A DNA stretch of 64,000 bases from a delta proteobacterium NaphS2 (GCA_000179315.1 ADZZ01000218.1:1-64000); one strand, 5' to 3'; counted from the stretch's first letter, positions 1-8,589 are shown. Program-made: numbers and translations. The notes: generated by a model not told the origin, from the letters alone.

Positions 1-1
1 G

Positions 2-247
2 CTTCGGTTGACATACAAAATTCTCAAAAATGCCGACTGCCTGCCGCCTGAGCTCGAATTGAGAAAAGAGATTCGGACTATGGAGGACATGCTGGACAAC
101 ATCCCAGATGAAAAGGAGAAATTCCGGCATATCAAAAAAATCAATTACAAAATCATGCAGCTGAATATGATGGGCAAGGGCTCCCCGCTGTTGGGAGAGT
201 CTGAATTCTATTACAGGAAAGTGCTTGATAAAACAGACCTCAAATAG
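2..247 (+). CDS. Partial hypothetical protein (C-terminal part)
   Basis: The frame is open from the left edge to a TAG at 245-247, so the true start may lie outside the window; a TTG at 8 is the first possible internal start. The visible ~80 residues are charged and probably helical, with no membrane segment and no motif I recognise. It sits about 48 bp upstream of livM on the same strand, so it could be the gene before the transporter operon. Function unknown. Confidence 0.45.
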   Translation, partial: LRLTYKILKNADCLPPELELRKEIRTMEDMLDNIPDEKEKFRHIKKINYKIMQLNMMGKGSPLLGESEFYYRKVLDKTDLK

Positions 248-294
248 CCAGCAATCCGCATTCTGCATCCCGAATTGATGGAGCGTCTCTATCC

Positions 295-1344
295 ATGGAC
301 ATGAAAAGAGACTATTACGAGGATGTGCAGCTCTTTTCTTCAGGGGTGGTGGTATTTTGGTTCATCACCCTGATGCTATGCCTGGCCTTTTTTCCATTTT
401 TTGTCAAAAATTATTACGTTTATATGGCCAACTACATGGCCATTAACATTATAGTGGCCGTGGGATTGAACCTTCTGGTGGGCTATACGGGACAGATATC
501 CCTGGGGCATGCGGGATTTTTTGCCATCGGCGCCTACGGTACCGTGGTGTTCATGGCAAAGGCGCATTTGCCCTTTCTGCTGGCCTTGCCGGCCGGTGGG
601 CTGGTTGCGGCGCTATTCGGTTTTTTGCTGGGCATCCCCGCGTTGCGTCTGGAAGGACCTTATCTTTCCATTGCCACGTTGGGTTTTGGCCTCACCATTA
701 CCCAGGTCATCGGTCGGGTGGAAGTTTTTGGCGGAAGGCAGGGACTGCATACGCCGCCGCTCACCATCGGGCCGTGGCATCTGGAATCCGACCGGGATTT
801 CTATTATCTTTTGGTTTTCATTACCCTCCTTCTGGTTCTGGTCGCCCGCAATATCATCAAAACCAAAGTTGGACGCGCTTTTATCGCCATTCGTGATGCC
901 GATATTGCGGCGGAAACCATGGGGGTCAACCTCACCTATTACAAAACCCTGGCTTTTGCGGTAAGCGCCTTTTATGCAGGCATTGCGGGCGGGCTTTATG
1001 CGTTTGTGCTGCGCTTCATTGAGCCTGAAATGTTTGGGCTCATGATGTCCATCATTTTTCTGGGCATGGTGGTGGTGGGCGGGCTGGGATCCATCTTCGG
1101 CGGCATCGCCGGTGCATGCCTTTTGAGCTGGCTGGATCTGGAACTGCGCAATATCCTGAGCATTCCCTATCTCGGTCATTGGCTGGAGGCGCTCAGCAAG
1201 GACTATTTTTCCATTACAGGTGTCAGCAATATCCAGTTCATCATTTACGGGTTTATCATGGTGTTGATCATGCTCTTTGAGCCGCTGGGGATTTACGGGT
1301 TCTGGATACGGACCAAGATCTACTGGCGCACGTGGCCGTTTTAA
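295..1344 (+). CDS. livM: Branched-chain amino acid-type ABC transporter permease LivM
   Basis: This is an inner-membrane permease of the Liv (HAAT) uptake family, 349 residues, with about nine hydrophobic segments. The segment GYTGQISLGHAGFFAIGAYG near residue 65 is the hallmark of the family, and the ABC-contact loop (KTKVGRAFIAIRDADIAAETMG, broken here as KTKVGRAFIAIRDAD plus following residues near 190) is intact. An ATG at 295 was taken as start; an adjacent ATG at 301 is possible. It is followed by livH, a binding protein, livG and livF, so the transporter is complete. Substrate cannot be read from sequence: besides branched-chain amino acids, such systems carry amides, urea or aromatic and short-chain acids, and the acyl-CoA ligase at the operon end favours an organic acid (inference). 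Confidence 0.9.
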   Translation: MDMKRDYYEDVQLFSSGVVVFWFITLMLCLAFFPFFVKNYYVYMANYMAINIIVAVGLNLLVGYTGQISLGHAGFFAIGAYGTVVFMAKAHLPFLLALPAGGLVAALFGFLLGIPALRLEGPYLSIATLGFGLTITQVIGRVEVFGGRQGLHTPPLTIGPWHLESDRDFYYLLVFITLLLVLVARNIIKTKVGRAFIAIRDADIAAETMGVNLTYYKTLAFAVSAFYAGIAGGLYAFVLRFIEPEMFGLMMSIIFLGMVVVGGLGSIFGGIAGACLLSWLDLELRNILSIPYLGHWLEALSKDYFSITGVSNIQFIIYGFIMVLIMLFEPLGIYGFWIRTKIYWRTWPF

Positions 1345-1431
1345 TCAAGTAGGGTGCAGGGCGCAGTTTGCAGGGTGCAGAAGAATCGGGTTGCAATCTC
1401 ATCCTGCCCCCTGATTTCCGAGAGGTTCTCA

Positions 1432-2307
1432 ATGCTTGAATTCATACAAACCATTGCCAGCGGTATTGCCGTGGGAAGTTCTTACGCCCTGATGGGGCTT
1501 GCCATGGTGCTCATCTACAAAACCTCCGAGGTTGTGAATTTCGCCCAGGGTGAAATGGCACTTGTGGCAAGCTTTCTCACGTATATGGTGCTGGAATACC
1601 ATGGGCTGCCTTTTTACGTGGCATTTCCTTCCGCGTTGATTTTTGCGGCTTTTTTGGGCTTTTTTCTGGAGTTCGCGGTGTTGAGGCGTGCCAAGGAACC
1701 CAATATCCTGGGCATGATTATTATTACCATCGGCCTTGAAATGATTCTCATGGGGATTGTTTCCTGGAAGTTCGGGGCCGACCCCAAGACCATGCCGTTC
1801 CCTTTGTCTCCCTACGATAGCGTTGAGGTTGGTGAGGTTTTTGTGAGCGCACTGGAAGTACTTACCTTCGTGGTAGCGCTTTCGGTCATGATCATTCTTT
1901 TCCTTTTCCTGAGATATTCCAAGCTGGGAGTGGCCATGAAGGCGACCCAGCAGAATCCCATGGCGGCCCGCCTCATGGGAATCCGGACCAACCGCATTTT
2001 AATGGTTACCTGGGGTATATCCTCCATGGTCGGATGCCTGGCCGGTCTTTTGATTTCTCCCGTTACCATGCAGCCTTACATGATGTGGGACCCCATGCTG
2101 AAAGGGTTTGCCGGGGCGGTGATGGGCGGCATGACATCCCTTCCCGGGTCGGTTTTCGGTGCCTACCTCATCGGCATCATTGAGAACCTGTTCGGCCTTT
2201 ATGTCTCCATCGAGTTTAAATCCGTCGTGGCTTTCGCCATTATTGTCCTGGTTCTCTGTATTAAGCCTTCGGGGCTTTTTGCCAGGCATTATGTGAAAAA
2301 AGTATAG
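1432..2307 (+). CDS. livH: Branched-chain amino acid-type ABC transporter permease LivH
   Basis: This is the second membrane subunit of the Liv-type importer, 291 residues from the ATG at 1432. The frame is open further upstream to 1354, but that extra stretch lies over low-complexity GGGTGCAG repeats and does not look coding; the family normally starts as here with MLEFIQTIASGIAVGSSYAL. The motif YKTSEVVNFAQGEMA near residue 30 and the loop SKLGVAMKATQQNPMAARLMG near residue 165 (EAA-like contact with the ATPases) are typical. It pairs with LivM; LivG and LivF drive it. Confidence 0.9.
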   Translation: MLEFIQTIASGIAVGSSYALMGLAMVLIYKTSEVVNFAQGEMALVASFLTYMVLEYHGLPFYVAFPSALIFAAFLGFFLEFAVLRRAKEPNILGMIIITIGLEMILMGIVSWKFGADPKTMPFPLSPYDSVEVGEVFVSALEVLTFVVALSVMIILFLFLRYSKLGVAMKATQQNPMAARLMGIRTNRILMVTWGISSMVGCLAGLLISPVTMQPYMMWDPMLKGFAGAVMGGMTSLPGSVFGAYLIGIIENLFGLYVSIEFKSVVAFAIIVLVLCIKPSGLFARHYVKKV

Positions 2308-2345
2308 GGTATCAATCGTCAATCATTAATGGAAAGGAGAAGGGC

Positions 2346-3542
2346 ATGAAAATGAAAACATTTCTGGTGGGATTGGCAGCGGTTGTTCTGGTACTGGGGA
2401 CGGCATTTGTGGCCGTCGCCGAGGAAGGGGTAACGGATACGGAAATTCACATCGGTCAGTGGGGGCCCCAGACCGGCCCGGCCGCCCCGTGGGGTTCGGT
2501 GGCAAGAGGGACGGACGCCTATTTCAAGATGATCAACGAGCAGGGGGGTATTAACGGCAGAAAACTGATCCACCACATGTTTGACGATGGTTATAATCCG
2601 GCCAAAACCAAGGCGGGCGTGAAAGAACTGCAAGAAGGAACCGGCATGTTCGCCTGGGTATCCGGCGTGGGTACGGCATGCGGACTTTCGGTGGTGGATT
2701 ACCTGATGGAACGAAAAATTCCCTGGGTGGGGCCGTCTTCGGGATCTCTTCACTGGATCGAACCCCCGCGCAAGTACCTCTTTGCGGTCTATCCCCTCTA
2801 TTATATCGAGGCCAAGGGCCTTGTTCGATATGCGGTTGAAAAACTGGGGAAAAAGCGGATCGCCATTGCCTACCTAAATGATGACTACGGCAAGAACGGG
2901 GTCAAAGGGGCGGCAGAGGAACTGGAGAAATTGGGCATGAAGCTGGTGGAAAAGATTCCCGTTGAAAAATCCGATACGGATATGAAACCCCATGTGATGA
3001 AATTGAAAAAGGCCGATGCCGATGCCGTGCTGCTCTGGGTGACACCGGTCCATGCGGTGCGCATCGTGGGGACCAGCAAAGCAATGAAATTTGCCCCCCA
3101 GTGGATGAGCACCAGTACCTGTTCCGACTTTCCGCTCATGTACAATATCAGCAAGGGCCTCTGGGAAGGGGTGATTGCCGCCACTTTCGGGGAACTTCCG
3201 GATTCCGACAATGCGCTGCTGCAAAAATATAAAAAAGAGGCTTTCGAAAAATACGCCGCCAAGGGGGAGCGCTGGGGCCTTTTCTTTTATGCGGGCATCC
3301 TCTTCGCCGAACCGCTGGTTGAGGGCATCAAGCGATGCGGCAAGGATCTCACGCGAGAACGGCTGGTTCAGGAGATGGAGAAGATCAAGGATTTCAAAGG
3401 AATCGGCGGGAAAATCAGTTACGGTCCGCTTGATCTGGCGGAACCCTATGCGTGTCGCCAGGGACAGAAGGAGATTTTTCTGGTGAAGTGCCTTAAAGGC
3501 GGCAAGTATGAAAAGCTGACCGACTGGATGGAAATTAAGTAA
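2346..3542 (+). CDS. Periplasmic substrate-binding protein of the Liv-type transporter
   Basis: This 398-residue protein has a lipid-free signal peptide (MKMKTFLVGLAAVV onwards, predicted cleavage after AVA near residue 25) and a type I periplasmic-binding fold (Peripla_BP_6). The opening GVTDTEIHIGQWGPQTGPAA, the segment INGRKLIHHMFDDGYNPAKT and YLNDDYGKNGVKGAAEELEK are typical of LivK/AmiC-like receptors. A strong ribosome site GGAGAAGG precedes the ATG at 2346. It lies between livH and livG. The pocket residues do not let me name a ligand; the FadD-like gene downstream suggests an organic acid rather than an amino acid (inference). Confidence 0.88.
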   Translation: MKMKTFLVGLAAVVLVLGTAFVAVAEEGVTDTEIHIGQWGPQTGPAAPWGSVARGTDAYFKMINEQGGINGRKLIHHMFDDGYNPAKTKAGVKELQEGTGMFAWVSGVGTACGLSVVDYLMERKIPWVGPSSGSLHWIEPPRKYLFAVYPLYYIEAKGLVRYAVEKLGKKRIAIAYLNDDYGKNGVKGAAEELEKLGMKLVEKIPVEKSDTDMKPHVMKLKKADADAVLLWVTPVHAVRIVGTSKAMKFAPQWMSTSTCSDFPLMYNISKGLWEGVIAATFGELPDSDNALLQKYKKEAFEKYAAKGERWGLFFYAGILFAEPLVEGIKRCGKDLTRERLVQEMEKIKDFKGIGGKISYGPLDLAEPYACRQGQKEIFLVKCLKGGKYEKLTDWMEIK

Positions 3543-3558
3543 GGGTGTGATTCTATTA

Positions 3559-3640
3559 TTGGCCATTTTTTGTAGGGGCAATCCCCCTGTGGTTGCCCTC
3601 GCAAAGGGCAGGCACGGGGGCCTGCCCCTACAGTGGCCAA
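3559..3640. repeat. Imperfect palindromic intergenic repeat
   Basis: Outer arms TTGGCCA (3559) and TGGCCAA (3634) enclose inner arms TGTAGGGGCA (3571) and TGCCCCTACA (3623). The ~80 bp unit sits in the gap between the binding protein and livG. Repeats with TGTAGGGGC...GCCCCTACA arms are dispersed in many bacterial genomes (general knowledge). It could fold in RNA and separate expression of the binding protein from the ATPase genes. Confidence 0.6.
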
Positions 3641-3717
3641 CGTTGGAACCAACCCCTAAAATTTTTAGGTATCAGGTTCAAGGCCTAACACCTCATACCT
3701 TTTTTAGCGGCGGGTTT

Positions 3718-4509
3718 ATGAATTTCTTCAAGGTTGAGGGGTTGGGCATATCGTTCGGAGGTCTTGTGGCTCTCGATGACATCAACTTTCGGGTTGAAAA
3801 AGGCGCCATTTTTGCCATCATCGGTCCCAACGGCGCGGGCAAAACGACGCTTTTCAATTGCATTAACGGCATTTACAAACCCAACCGGGGCCGCATTGTT
3901 TATAAGGGCAAAGAAATTCAGGGAAAAAGGCCGGATCGTGTGGCCAAAATGGGGATTGCCCGTACTTTTCAGAACATCGAGCTGTTCAGCCATATGAGCA
4001 CCATGGAAAATCTCATGGCGGGTCGCCACAATTTCATGAAGACGGGTCTTTTCAGAGGGTCTTTCATGTGGGGAAGGCGTTCCTTCGCGGGTCGCGAGGA
4101 GATCTCCAACAGGCGCAAAGTTGAAGAAATAATTGACCTTCTGGATCTTCAATCGGTGCGCAATAAATTTGTGGGGGCGCTTCCTTACGGCACCCGGAAA
4201 CAGGTGGAACTGGGCCGGGCACTGGCCCTTGAACCGGAGCTGCTGCTTCTGGACGAACCCTGCGCGGGAATGAACTCCGAAGAAAAACAGGATATGATTT
4301 TCTGGATCAAGGACATTCAGGATGAGCTGGGGGTGACCATCCTTTTGATTGAGCATGACATGAAGATGGTCATGGATATTTCGGAAAGAATTCTGGTGAT
4401 AAACTTCGGCAAACCCATCATGGAGGGGGATCCCGAAGCGGTTCAGAAAAACCCGGAAGTCTTGAAAGCCTATCTGGGAGAGGACGAAAGTATTAATGAC
4501 GCTGCTTGA
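3718..4509 (+). CDS. livG: Liv-type ABC transporter ATP-binding protein LivG
   Basis: This 263-residue ATPase has Walker A GPNGAGKTT at residues 36-44, a signature region PYGTRKQVELGRALA (degenerate LSGGQ, usual for LivG), Walker B LLLLDEPCAGM, and the switch histidine in LLIEHDMKMVM. The C-terminus ends with the usual LivG extension. The frame runs upstream to 3547, but that part is the palindromic repeat, so the ATG at 3718 is the start. It forms a heterodimer with LivF beneath LivH/LivM. Its stop overlaps the livF start by 14 bp, so the two are translationally coupled. Confidence 0.92.
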   Translation: MNFFKVEGLGISFGGLVALDDINFRVEKGAIFAIIGPNGAGKTTLFNCINGIYKPNRGRIVYKGKEIQGKRPDRVAKMGIARTFQNIELFSHMSTMENLMAGRHNFMKTGLFRGSFMWGRRSFAGREEISNRRKVEEIIDLLDLQSVRNKFVGALPYGTRKQVELGRALALEPELLLLDEPCAGMNSEEKQDMIFWIKDIQDELGVTILLIEHDMKMVMDISERILVINFGKPIMEGDPEAVQKNPEVLKAYLGEDESINDAA

Positions 4510-5269
4510 AATCAAAAACATCGAAACCTTTTACGGTCTGATCTACGCTTTGAGAGGGGTGTCTCTGACGGTGGATGAGGGGACCATTACGGCGATTCTT
4601 GGAAATAACGGCGCCGGAAAGTCCACCATATTAAAGACCGTTATGGGATTGTTGGATGATCAGCCGGACAAGGGAACCATTGAATTTCTGGGAAAGCGCA
4701 TTGACGGAAAGGATGCGGAGGTCATCGTGCGCATGGGAATTTCCTATGTGCCCGAGGGCCGGGAGGTTTTTGAGGAACTGACCGTGCGTGAGAATCTCAT
4801 GATGGGGGCCTACACCCGTCGAGACCGATCCGGCATCAGGAAAGACGTGGACAGGATTTTCGCCCATTTTCCTGTTTTGAAAGAACGGCACGGCCAATGG
4901 GCCGGGACCCTGTCGGGAGGCGAACAGCAGATGCTGGCCATTGGCCGGGCACTCATGAACCGACCGAAGCTGCTTTTTCTGGACGAACCCTCTTTGGGGC
5001 TTTCTCCGATTCTGGTGAAAGAGATCTTTAATATCGTTGAAACCATCAACGAGCAGGGTGTGACCATTCTGCTGGTGGAGCAGAATGCCCGCATGGCCCT
5101 CTCCATATCCGATACGGGGTTGATCCTGGAAAACGGGCGGTTTGTGATGAAAGGGAAATCAGAGGAGTTGATGGAAGATCGGGATGTGAAAGAATTTTAC
5201 ATGGGCATCCGCAGTGAGGAATCGGCAAAAGGGTTCCAACGGTGGAAACGGAAGAAACGATGGCGATAG
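4496..5269 (+). CDS. livF: Liv-type ABC transporter ATP-binding protein LivF
   Basis: This is the second ATPase of the importer, 257 residues: Walker A GNNGAGKST near residue 36, signature LSGGEQQMLAIGRAL, Walker B LLFLDEPSLGL, and VEQNARMAL with the LivF-type glutamine after the switch glutamate. The GGEQQ signature separates LivF from LivG. The C-terminus ends in a basic tail, and its last codons overlap the start of the acyl-CoA ligase gene, so the ligase is in the same operon. Confidence 0.92.
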   Translation: MTLLEIKNIETFYGLIYALRGVSLTVDEGTITAILGNNGAGKSTILKTVMGLLDDQPDKGTIEFLGKRIDGKDAEVIVRMGISYVPEGREVFEELTVRENLMMGAYTRRDRSGIRKDVDRIFAHFPVLKERHGQWAGTLSGGEQQMLAIGRALMNRPKLLFLDEPSLGLSPILVKEIFNIVETINEQGVTILLVEQNARMALSISDTGLILENGRFVMKGKSEELMEDRDVKEFYMGIRSEESAKGFQRWKRKKRWR

Positions 5270-7071
5270 AAACCGCCCCGCTCATGTTCAAGACCACCGT
5301 CGAGAAGTACGGCGAGCGGACGGCCATGCGAAAAAAGGAGTACGGCCTGTGGCGGGATATATCCTGGAATGCGTACTACGAGCAGGCCGGCTGCGTGGGG
5401 GCGGCACTCATTTCCATGGGTCTTGAAAAGGGGGACTGTGTTTCCATCATCGGCGACAACTGCCCGGAATGGGTCATCATCGATATGGGTGTTCAATGCG
5501 CGGGTGGTACGGCGGTGGGTGTTTATGCCACCAATGCCTGGCCCCAAGTAGCGTATGTGCTCGGCAATTCCGACTCCAAGTTTTTCTTTGTGGAAAATGA
5601 GGAGCAGTTGGACAAATGGTTGCAGTTCCGGGATAAGGCACCCCGTCTTAAGAAAGTCATCGTGTGGGATCTGGAAGGGTTAAGGCATTTTGAAGATGAG
5701 ATGGTCATGACCTTCGATGATATCCTTGAAATGGGCCGCGGGGTGCTGGACAAAGACTCACAGCCTTTTGAATCTCGAATGGCACGGGTGGTCCCTGAAG
5801 ATGTTTCCATGCTGATTTACACCTCGGGAACCACCGGCCCGCCCAAGGGCGCCATGCTGACGCACCGGAATCTCATGTGGATGGGGCAGGCCATTACCAC
5901 GGAAAACCCAATGGATGATGAAGATGAGGTCCTTTCCTTTCTGCCCTTATGCCATGTTTTCGAACAGCTCTTTTCGGTGATGGGGCATATCACTCACGGT
6001 TATACGGTCAACTTCATCGAGAACCTGGAGACTGTAACGGACAATATGATTGAGGTATCTCCCACCGTAGGGTATGCAGTGCCCCGTATCTGGGAGAAAT
6101 ACCTGTCTGCCGTTTATATCCGCATGTCCGATGCCACACGGTTGAAGAGACTGGTGTTTGGTCTGGCCCTCAAGACCGGCAAGAAGCGCGCGTCATTGAT
6201 GATGGATTTCAAGCCGGTTCCCGGGACCCTGGAATTTTTCTACAATCTGGCCCATTTTGTGGTGTTCAGAAAGCTCAAAGAGCGCATGGGATTTGACCGC
6301 ATGCGGATCGCCTATTCGGGGGCAGCACCCATTTCACCGGACGTGCTCCATTTTTTTCAATCCATCGGTGTAAACCTGGTGGAGGGGTATGGACAGACGG
6401 AAGGGACGGGCGTGACCTGTGTCTCCCGTGTGGGAAAAGTGAAATTCGGTACCGTGGGCCCCCCCATCACGGGAACTGAAATCAAGATTGCCGATGACGG
6501 CGAAATATTGGTGAAATCCCCCAGTGTCTTCAAGGGATACTACCAGAATCCGGAAGCCACGGCGGAAACCATTCAGGACGGCTGGCTTTATTCCGGTGAT
6601 GTGGGGGAAATCGACGTGGATGGATATCTCAAGATTACGGACCGGAAAAAAGATATTATCGTCACGGCCGGCGGGAAAAACATCACGCCCCAGTATATTG
6701 AAAACAAACTCAAGTTCAGCCCTTACATAAACGACGCCGTGGTGATCGGCGATCAGCGCAAGTTTATAACAGCGCTCATCATGATTGATGAAGATAACGT
6801 GGTGAAGTTCGCCCAGGACAACAAAGTCCAGTTTTCCACATACAAGGATCTGACCAAAAGTCCGGAGATCAACAAGTTGATCCGGAAGGAAGTAACGGAT
6901 GTGAATGAAACCCTGGCCCGGGTTGAACAGATCAAGAAATTCACCATTCTGCCCAAAAAGCTTTACGAAGAGGATGGAGAAGTGACCCCCACCATGAAGG
7001 TGAAACGGAATTACGTTAATGAAGCCTTCGGAGATCTCATCGAGGCCATGTACAAGTGGCCCAAAGGTTAA
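5260..7071 (+). CDS. Long-chain-type acyl-CoA ligase (AMP-forming), FadD/FACL family
   Basis: This 603-residue adenylate-forming enzyme activates a carboxylic acid to its CoA thioester via an acyl-adenylate. The P-loop-like motif YTSGTTGPPKGAMLTHRNL is near residue 190, the acyl-pocket/ATP motif GYGQTEGTGVTC is near residue 378, and the hinge region YSGDVGEIDVDGYLKITDRK with the catalytic core GGKNITP is near residues 440-475. The ATG at 5260 is taken as start (a GTG at 5242 is possible); both overlap livF. FACL members of this length take long-chain or aromatic acids. The operon link to a Liv-type importer suggests uptake coupled to CoA activation (inference). The C-terminus is intact although foreign DNA begins directly after it. 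Confidence 0.88.
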   Translation: MAIETAPLMFKTTVEKYGERTAMRKKEYGLWRDISWNAYYEQAGCVGAALISMGLEKGDCVSIIGDNCPEWVIIDMGVQCAGGTAVGVYATNAWPQVAYVLGNSDSKFFFVENEEQLDKWLQFRDKAPRLKKVIVWDLEGLRHFEDEMVMTFDDILEMGRGVLDKDSQPFESRMARVVPEDVSMLIYTSGTTGPPKGAMLTHRNLMWMGQAITTENPMDDEDEVLSFLPLCHVFEQLFSVMGHITHGYTVNFIENLETVTDNMIEVSPTVGYAVPRIWEKYLSAVYIRMSDATRLKRLVFGLALKTGKKRASLMMDFKPVPGTLEFFYNLAHFVVFRKLKERMGFDRMRIAYSGAAPISPDVLHFFQSIGVNLVEGYGQTEGTGVTCVSRVGKVKFGTVGPPITGTEIKIADDGEILVKSPSVFKGYYQNPEATAETIQDGWLYSGDVGEIDVDGYLKITDRKKDIIVTAGGKNITPQYIENKLKFSPYINDAVVIGDQRKFITALIMIDEDNVVKFAQDNKVQFSTYKDLTKSPEINKLIRKEVTDVNETLARVEQIKKFTILPKKLYEEDGEVTPTMKVKRNYVNEAFGDLIEAMYKWPKG

Positions 7072-7243
7072 CCTTCGCGAGGTTACTTGCTACTTTTGTG
7101 GATTTGTGCGCGCCGTAGTACAACTCCACCAGCGTCATGATACTCATTTCCATGGGGTCTTCAATGTGAAGTCTGAGGTTCTGTTTTACGGCTTCGTTCC
7201 CTTTCAAACCGTAAATAACGGTGTCGGTGTCGAGCAGGTACAT
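7037..7243 (-). pseudogene. Truncated VapC-type PIN-domain toxin
   Basis: The first ~58 residues match a PIN-domain RNase toxin: MYLLDTDTVIYGLKGN with the two early acidic residues, then MTLVELYYGAHKS with the conserved glutamate. A complete VapC is about 130 residues and needs further acidic residues in its second half. Here homology stops at about 7070, exactly where the acyl-CoA ligase gene ends, and the last ten codons are read backwards through that gene. The toxin has therefore lost its catalytic C-terminal half through a deletion or insertion junction. Its ATG overlaps the antitoxin stop (ATGA), the usual coupled arrangement. Confidence 0.8.
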
Positions 7244-7530
7244 CAGAACCCTTCTGTGAGTTTGCGAGAACTTTTGCGGGCGCTTCTCAGCGTTTCAATG
7301 ATTTTTTCGGGCCCTTTGGGATCCTCCCAAGAGCCTGCGAGATCGAGCAAAACTTCTGCCGAGGTTTTTGCCGGGTTCAGCTGATTTGTTCTGGCCAAAT
7401 AAGCCCTCACCAGAAAAAGAACTTGCTGGCTGACGGACCGATGTTCTGCTGCGGCAAGCGCTTTAAGGTGGGCGTAGATGTCGTTGTCTATCCCTATTCT
7501 GGACAGTTGTGCAATGCTGCCATTATACAT
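7243..7530 (-). CDS. VapB-type antitoxin (FitA/RHH-like) of a broken toxin-antitoxin pair
   Basis: This 95-residue protein from the ATG at 7530 begins MYNGSIAQLSRIGIDNDIYA and has a ribbon-helix-helix-like N-terminal region (AQLSRIGIDNDIYAHLKALA, then HRSVSQQVLFLVRAYL) that would bind the operator as a dimer. The C-terminal half should bind and block the PIN toxin. The frame is open upstream to 7626, but those codons enter the end of the neighbouring IS element and are not antitoxin. With the toxin truncated, the antitoxin probably survives as a DNA-binding remnant. Confidence 0.7.
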   Translation of the reverse strand: MYNGSIAQLSRIGIDNDIYAHLKALAAAEHRSVSQQVLFLVRAYLARTNQLNPAKTSAEVLLDLAGSWEDPKGPEKIIETLRSARKSSRKLTEGF

Positions 7531-7598
7531 ACCGCAGGTGATTGACAAACGCTTCGGCCAGTCCCGGAAAATTTTCTGGAGGGACATGATATTCCGAA

Positions 7599-8398
7599 GG
7601 CTCATACGACGTTTTCGCGTGCTCACGGATGGGCCTTGAAAAGGATGTTGATTAAAGATGGCAGTAACGCTTTTCCTCTCCGGCGCACATTATGAACAAA
7701 CTCGAAAAAACTCAGATAAAGGGTTAGGTTTTCTTGGGATACACCGCGATATGGTCGAAGCCAAGAACGTAGAAGCGACCAGAAACCCTCAATCGTATTG
7801 ATGTGGACTTCACAGAATCCATATGTCCTTTATGCCCAGCAATTACGTAAACTTCGTCGCACTCTACGACCCCTTTGAATTTACAGCCCGGCTTCCTTGC
7901 AGCGATTTCACTCCGAAGTAAAATGGTCATCCTATGGGTTACATCCGGGTTAAGGTCCAACTCTGCAGCGATCTGCTTGTTGGATAGGTTTAGTCCCATG
8001 AGGTATAACATGACGATCCATACTCTGATGGGATGGTGTTTTTTTGCCAAAATGGTATCCGTAAAATCGCTGAAACGGAATCCGCAGTTTTTGCACTTAT
8101 AGTTCTGGCAAAGCGGATCATTACATTTGTGACCGTTTTTTTTAACTCGGTTTGACGTACATTTTGGACAACAAACGTCACAAGGCCACTTTTTTCCCTA
8201 AAGAATTCGTAGCATTTAGCGGGGTCGATGAGCTGGTGAATTCTAATTTCAAGATTTGAAGCGGCTTTGGTAGTCACGGCTATCTCCATGTTTAAGTGGA
8301 TAGAAAGCCATTCTATTTATACCAAAACTTGAAGAAAGTCCGGCGGCAGGGGAAATTTTCTTTGGAAAAAAATAGCACACGGAAACGTCGTATGAGCC
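7599..8398. mobile_element. Decayed IS1595-family-like insertion element
   Basis: The ends read inward as near-identical inverted repeats of about 25 bp: GGCTCATACGACGTTTTCGC at 7599 and GGCTCATACGACGTTTCCGT on the reverse strand from 8398, with matches continuing to ...GTGCT. Between them lies a broken zinc-ribbon/DDE transposase on the minus strand. The 8 bp outside each end (ATTCCGAA and ATATTAAT) do not match, so there is no visible target duplication, which suggests that DNA on one side was later lost or recombined. At ~800 bp it is shorter than a complete IS1595-type element because the transposase gene has an internal deletion. The left side abuts the antitoxin gene and the right end sits inside a Fe-S protein gene. 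Confidence 0.8.
7623..8289 (-). pseudogene. IS1595-family transposase, frameshifted and internally deleted
   Basis: The N-terminal zinc ribbon can be read as CCPKCTSNRVKKNG followed by C-x5-C and CKNCGFRF, then a helix-turn-helix (LSNKQIAAELDLNPDV) and the first catalytic part (CDEVYVIAGHKG), all of IS1595 type. Two lesions are visible. A tract of six A on the coding strand (plus positions ~8189-8195) needs one more A to join the first ~30 residues to the zinc ribbon. After GHKGHMDS the gene jumps directly, out of frame, to the C-terminal block (HINTIEGFWSLLRSW, then FFEFVHNVRRRGKALL), so roughly 80-100 codons containing the rest of the DDE core are missing. The stop lies near 7623. It cannot encode active transposase. 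Confidence 0.8.
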
Positions 8399-8577
8399 AT
8401 ATTAATTACCTTCGCAGCAGGGAAGTGGCCGAAGCCGGTGTGGATGTGGTGGGAACCGCGTGCCCCCTTTGCCAGACCATGCTGGAAGACGGTATGGGCG
8501 GCCTGGAGATGGAAAATCCACCCCGTGTGATGGACCTGATTGAAATGGTGGATTTGGCCATGGGACGGACCTATTAA
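8399..8577 (+). pseudogene. C-terminal fragment of a CCG-domain Fe-S oxidoreductase
   Basis: About 59 residues remain after the IS end: INYLRSREVAEAGVDVVGTA then CPLCQTMLEDG, and a tail VMDLIEMVDLA. This is the last CCG-type cysteine block of HdrD/GlpC-like or ETF-linked Fe-S oxidoreductases, where it helps bind an unusual 4Fe-4S centre. The frame continues left into the IS, which supplies the residues STRKRRMS from its inverted repeat, so the rest of the gene was removed. It lies 12 bp upstream of etfB, fitting an original electron-transfer operon. Confidence 0.75.
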
Positions 8578-8589
8578 GAAGATAATAGC

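Noticed and set aside
8296-8398. N-terminal codons of the Fe-S fragment
   Set aside because: They come from the IS end (same STRKRRMS text as on the other side of the element in inverted orientation), not from the original gene.
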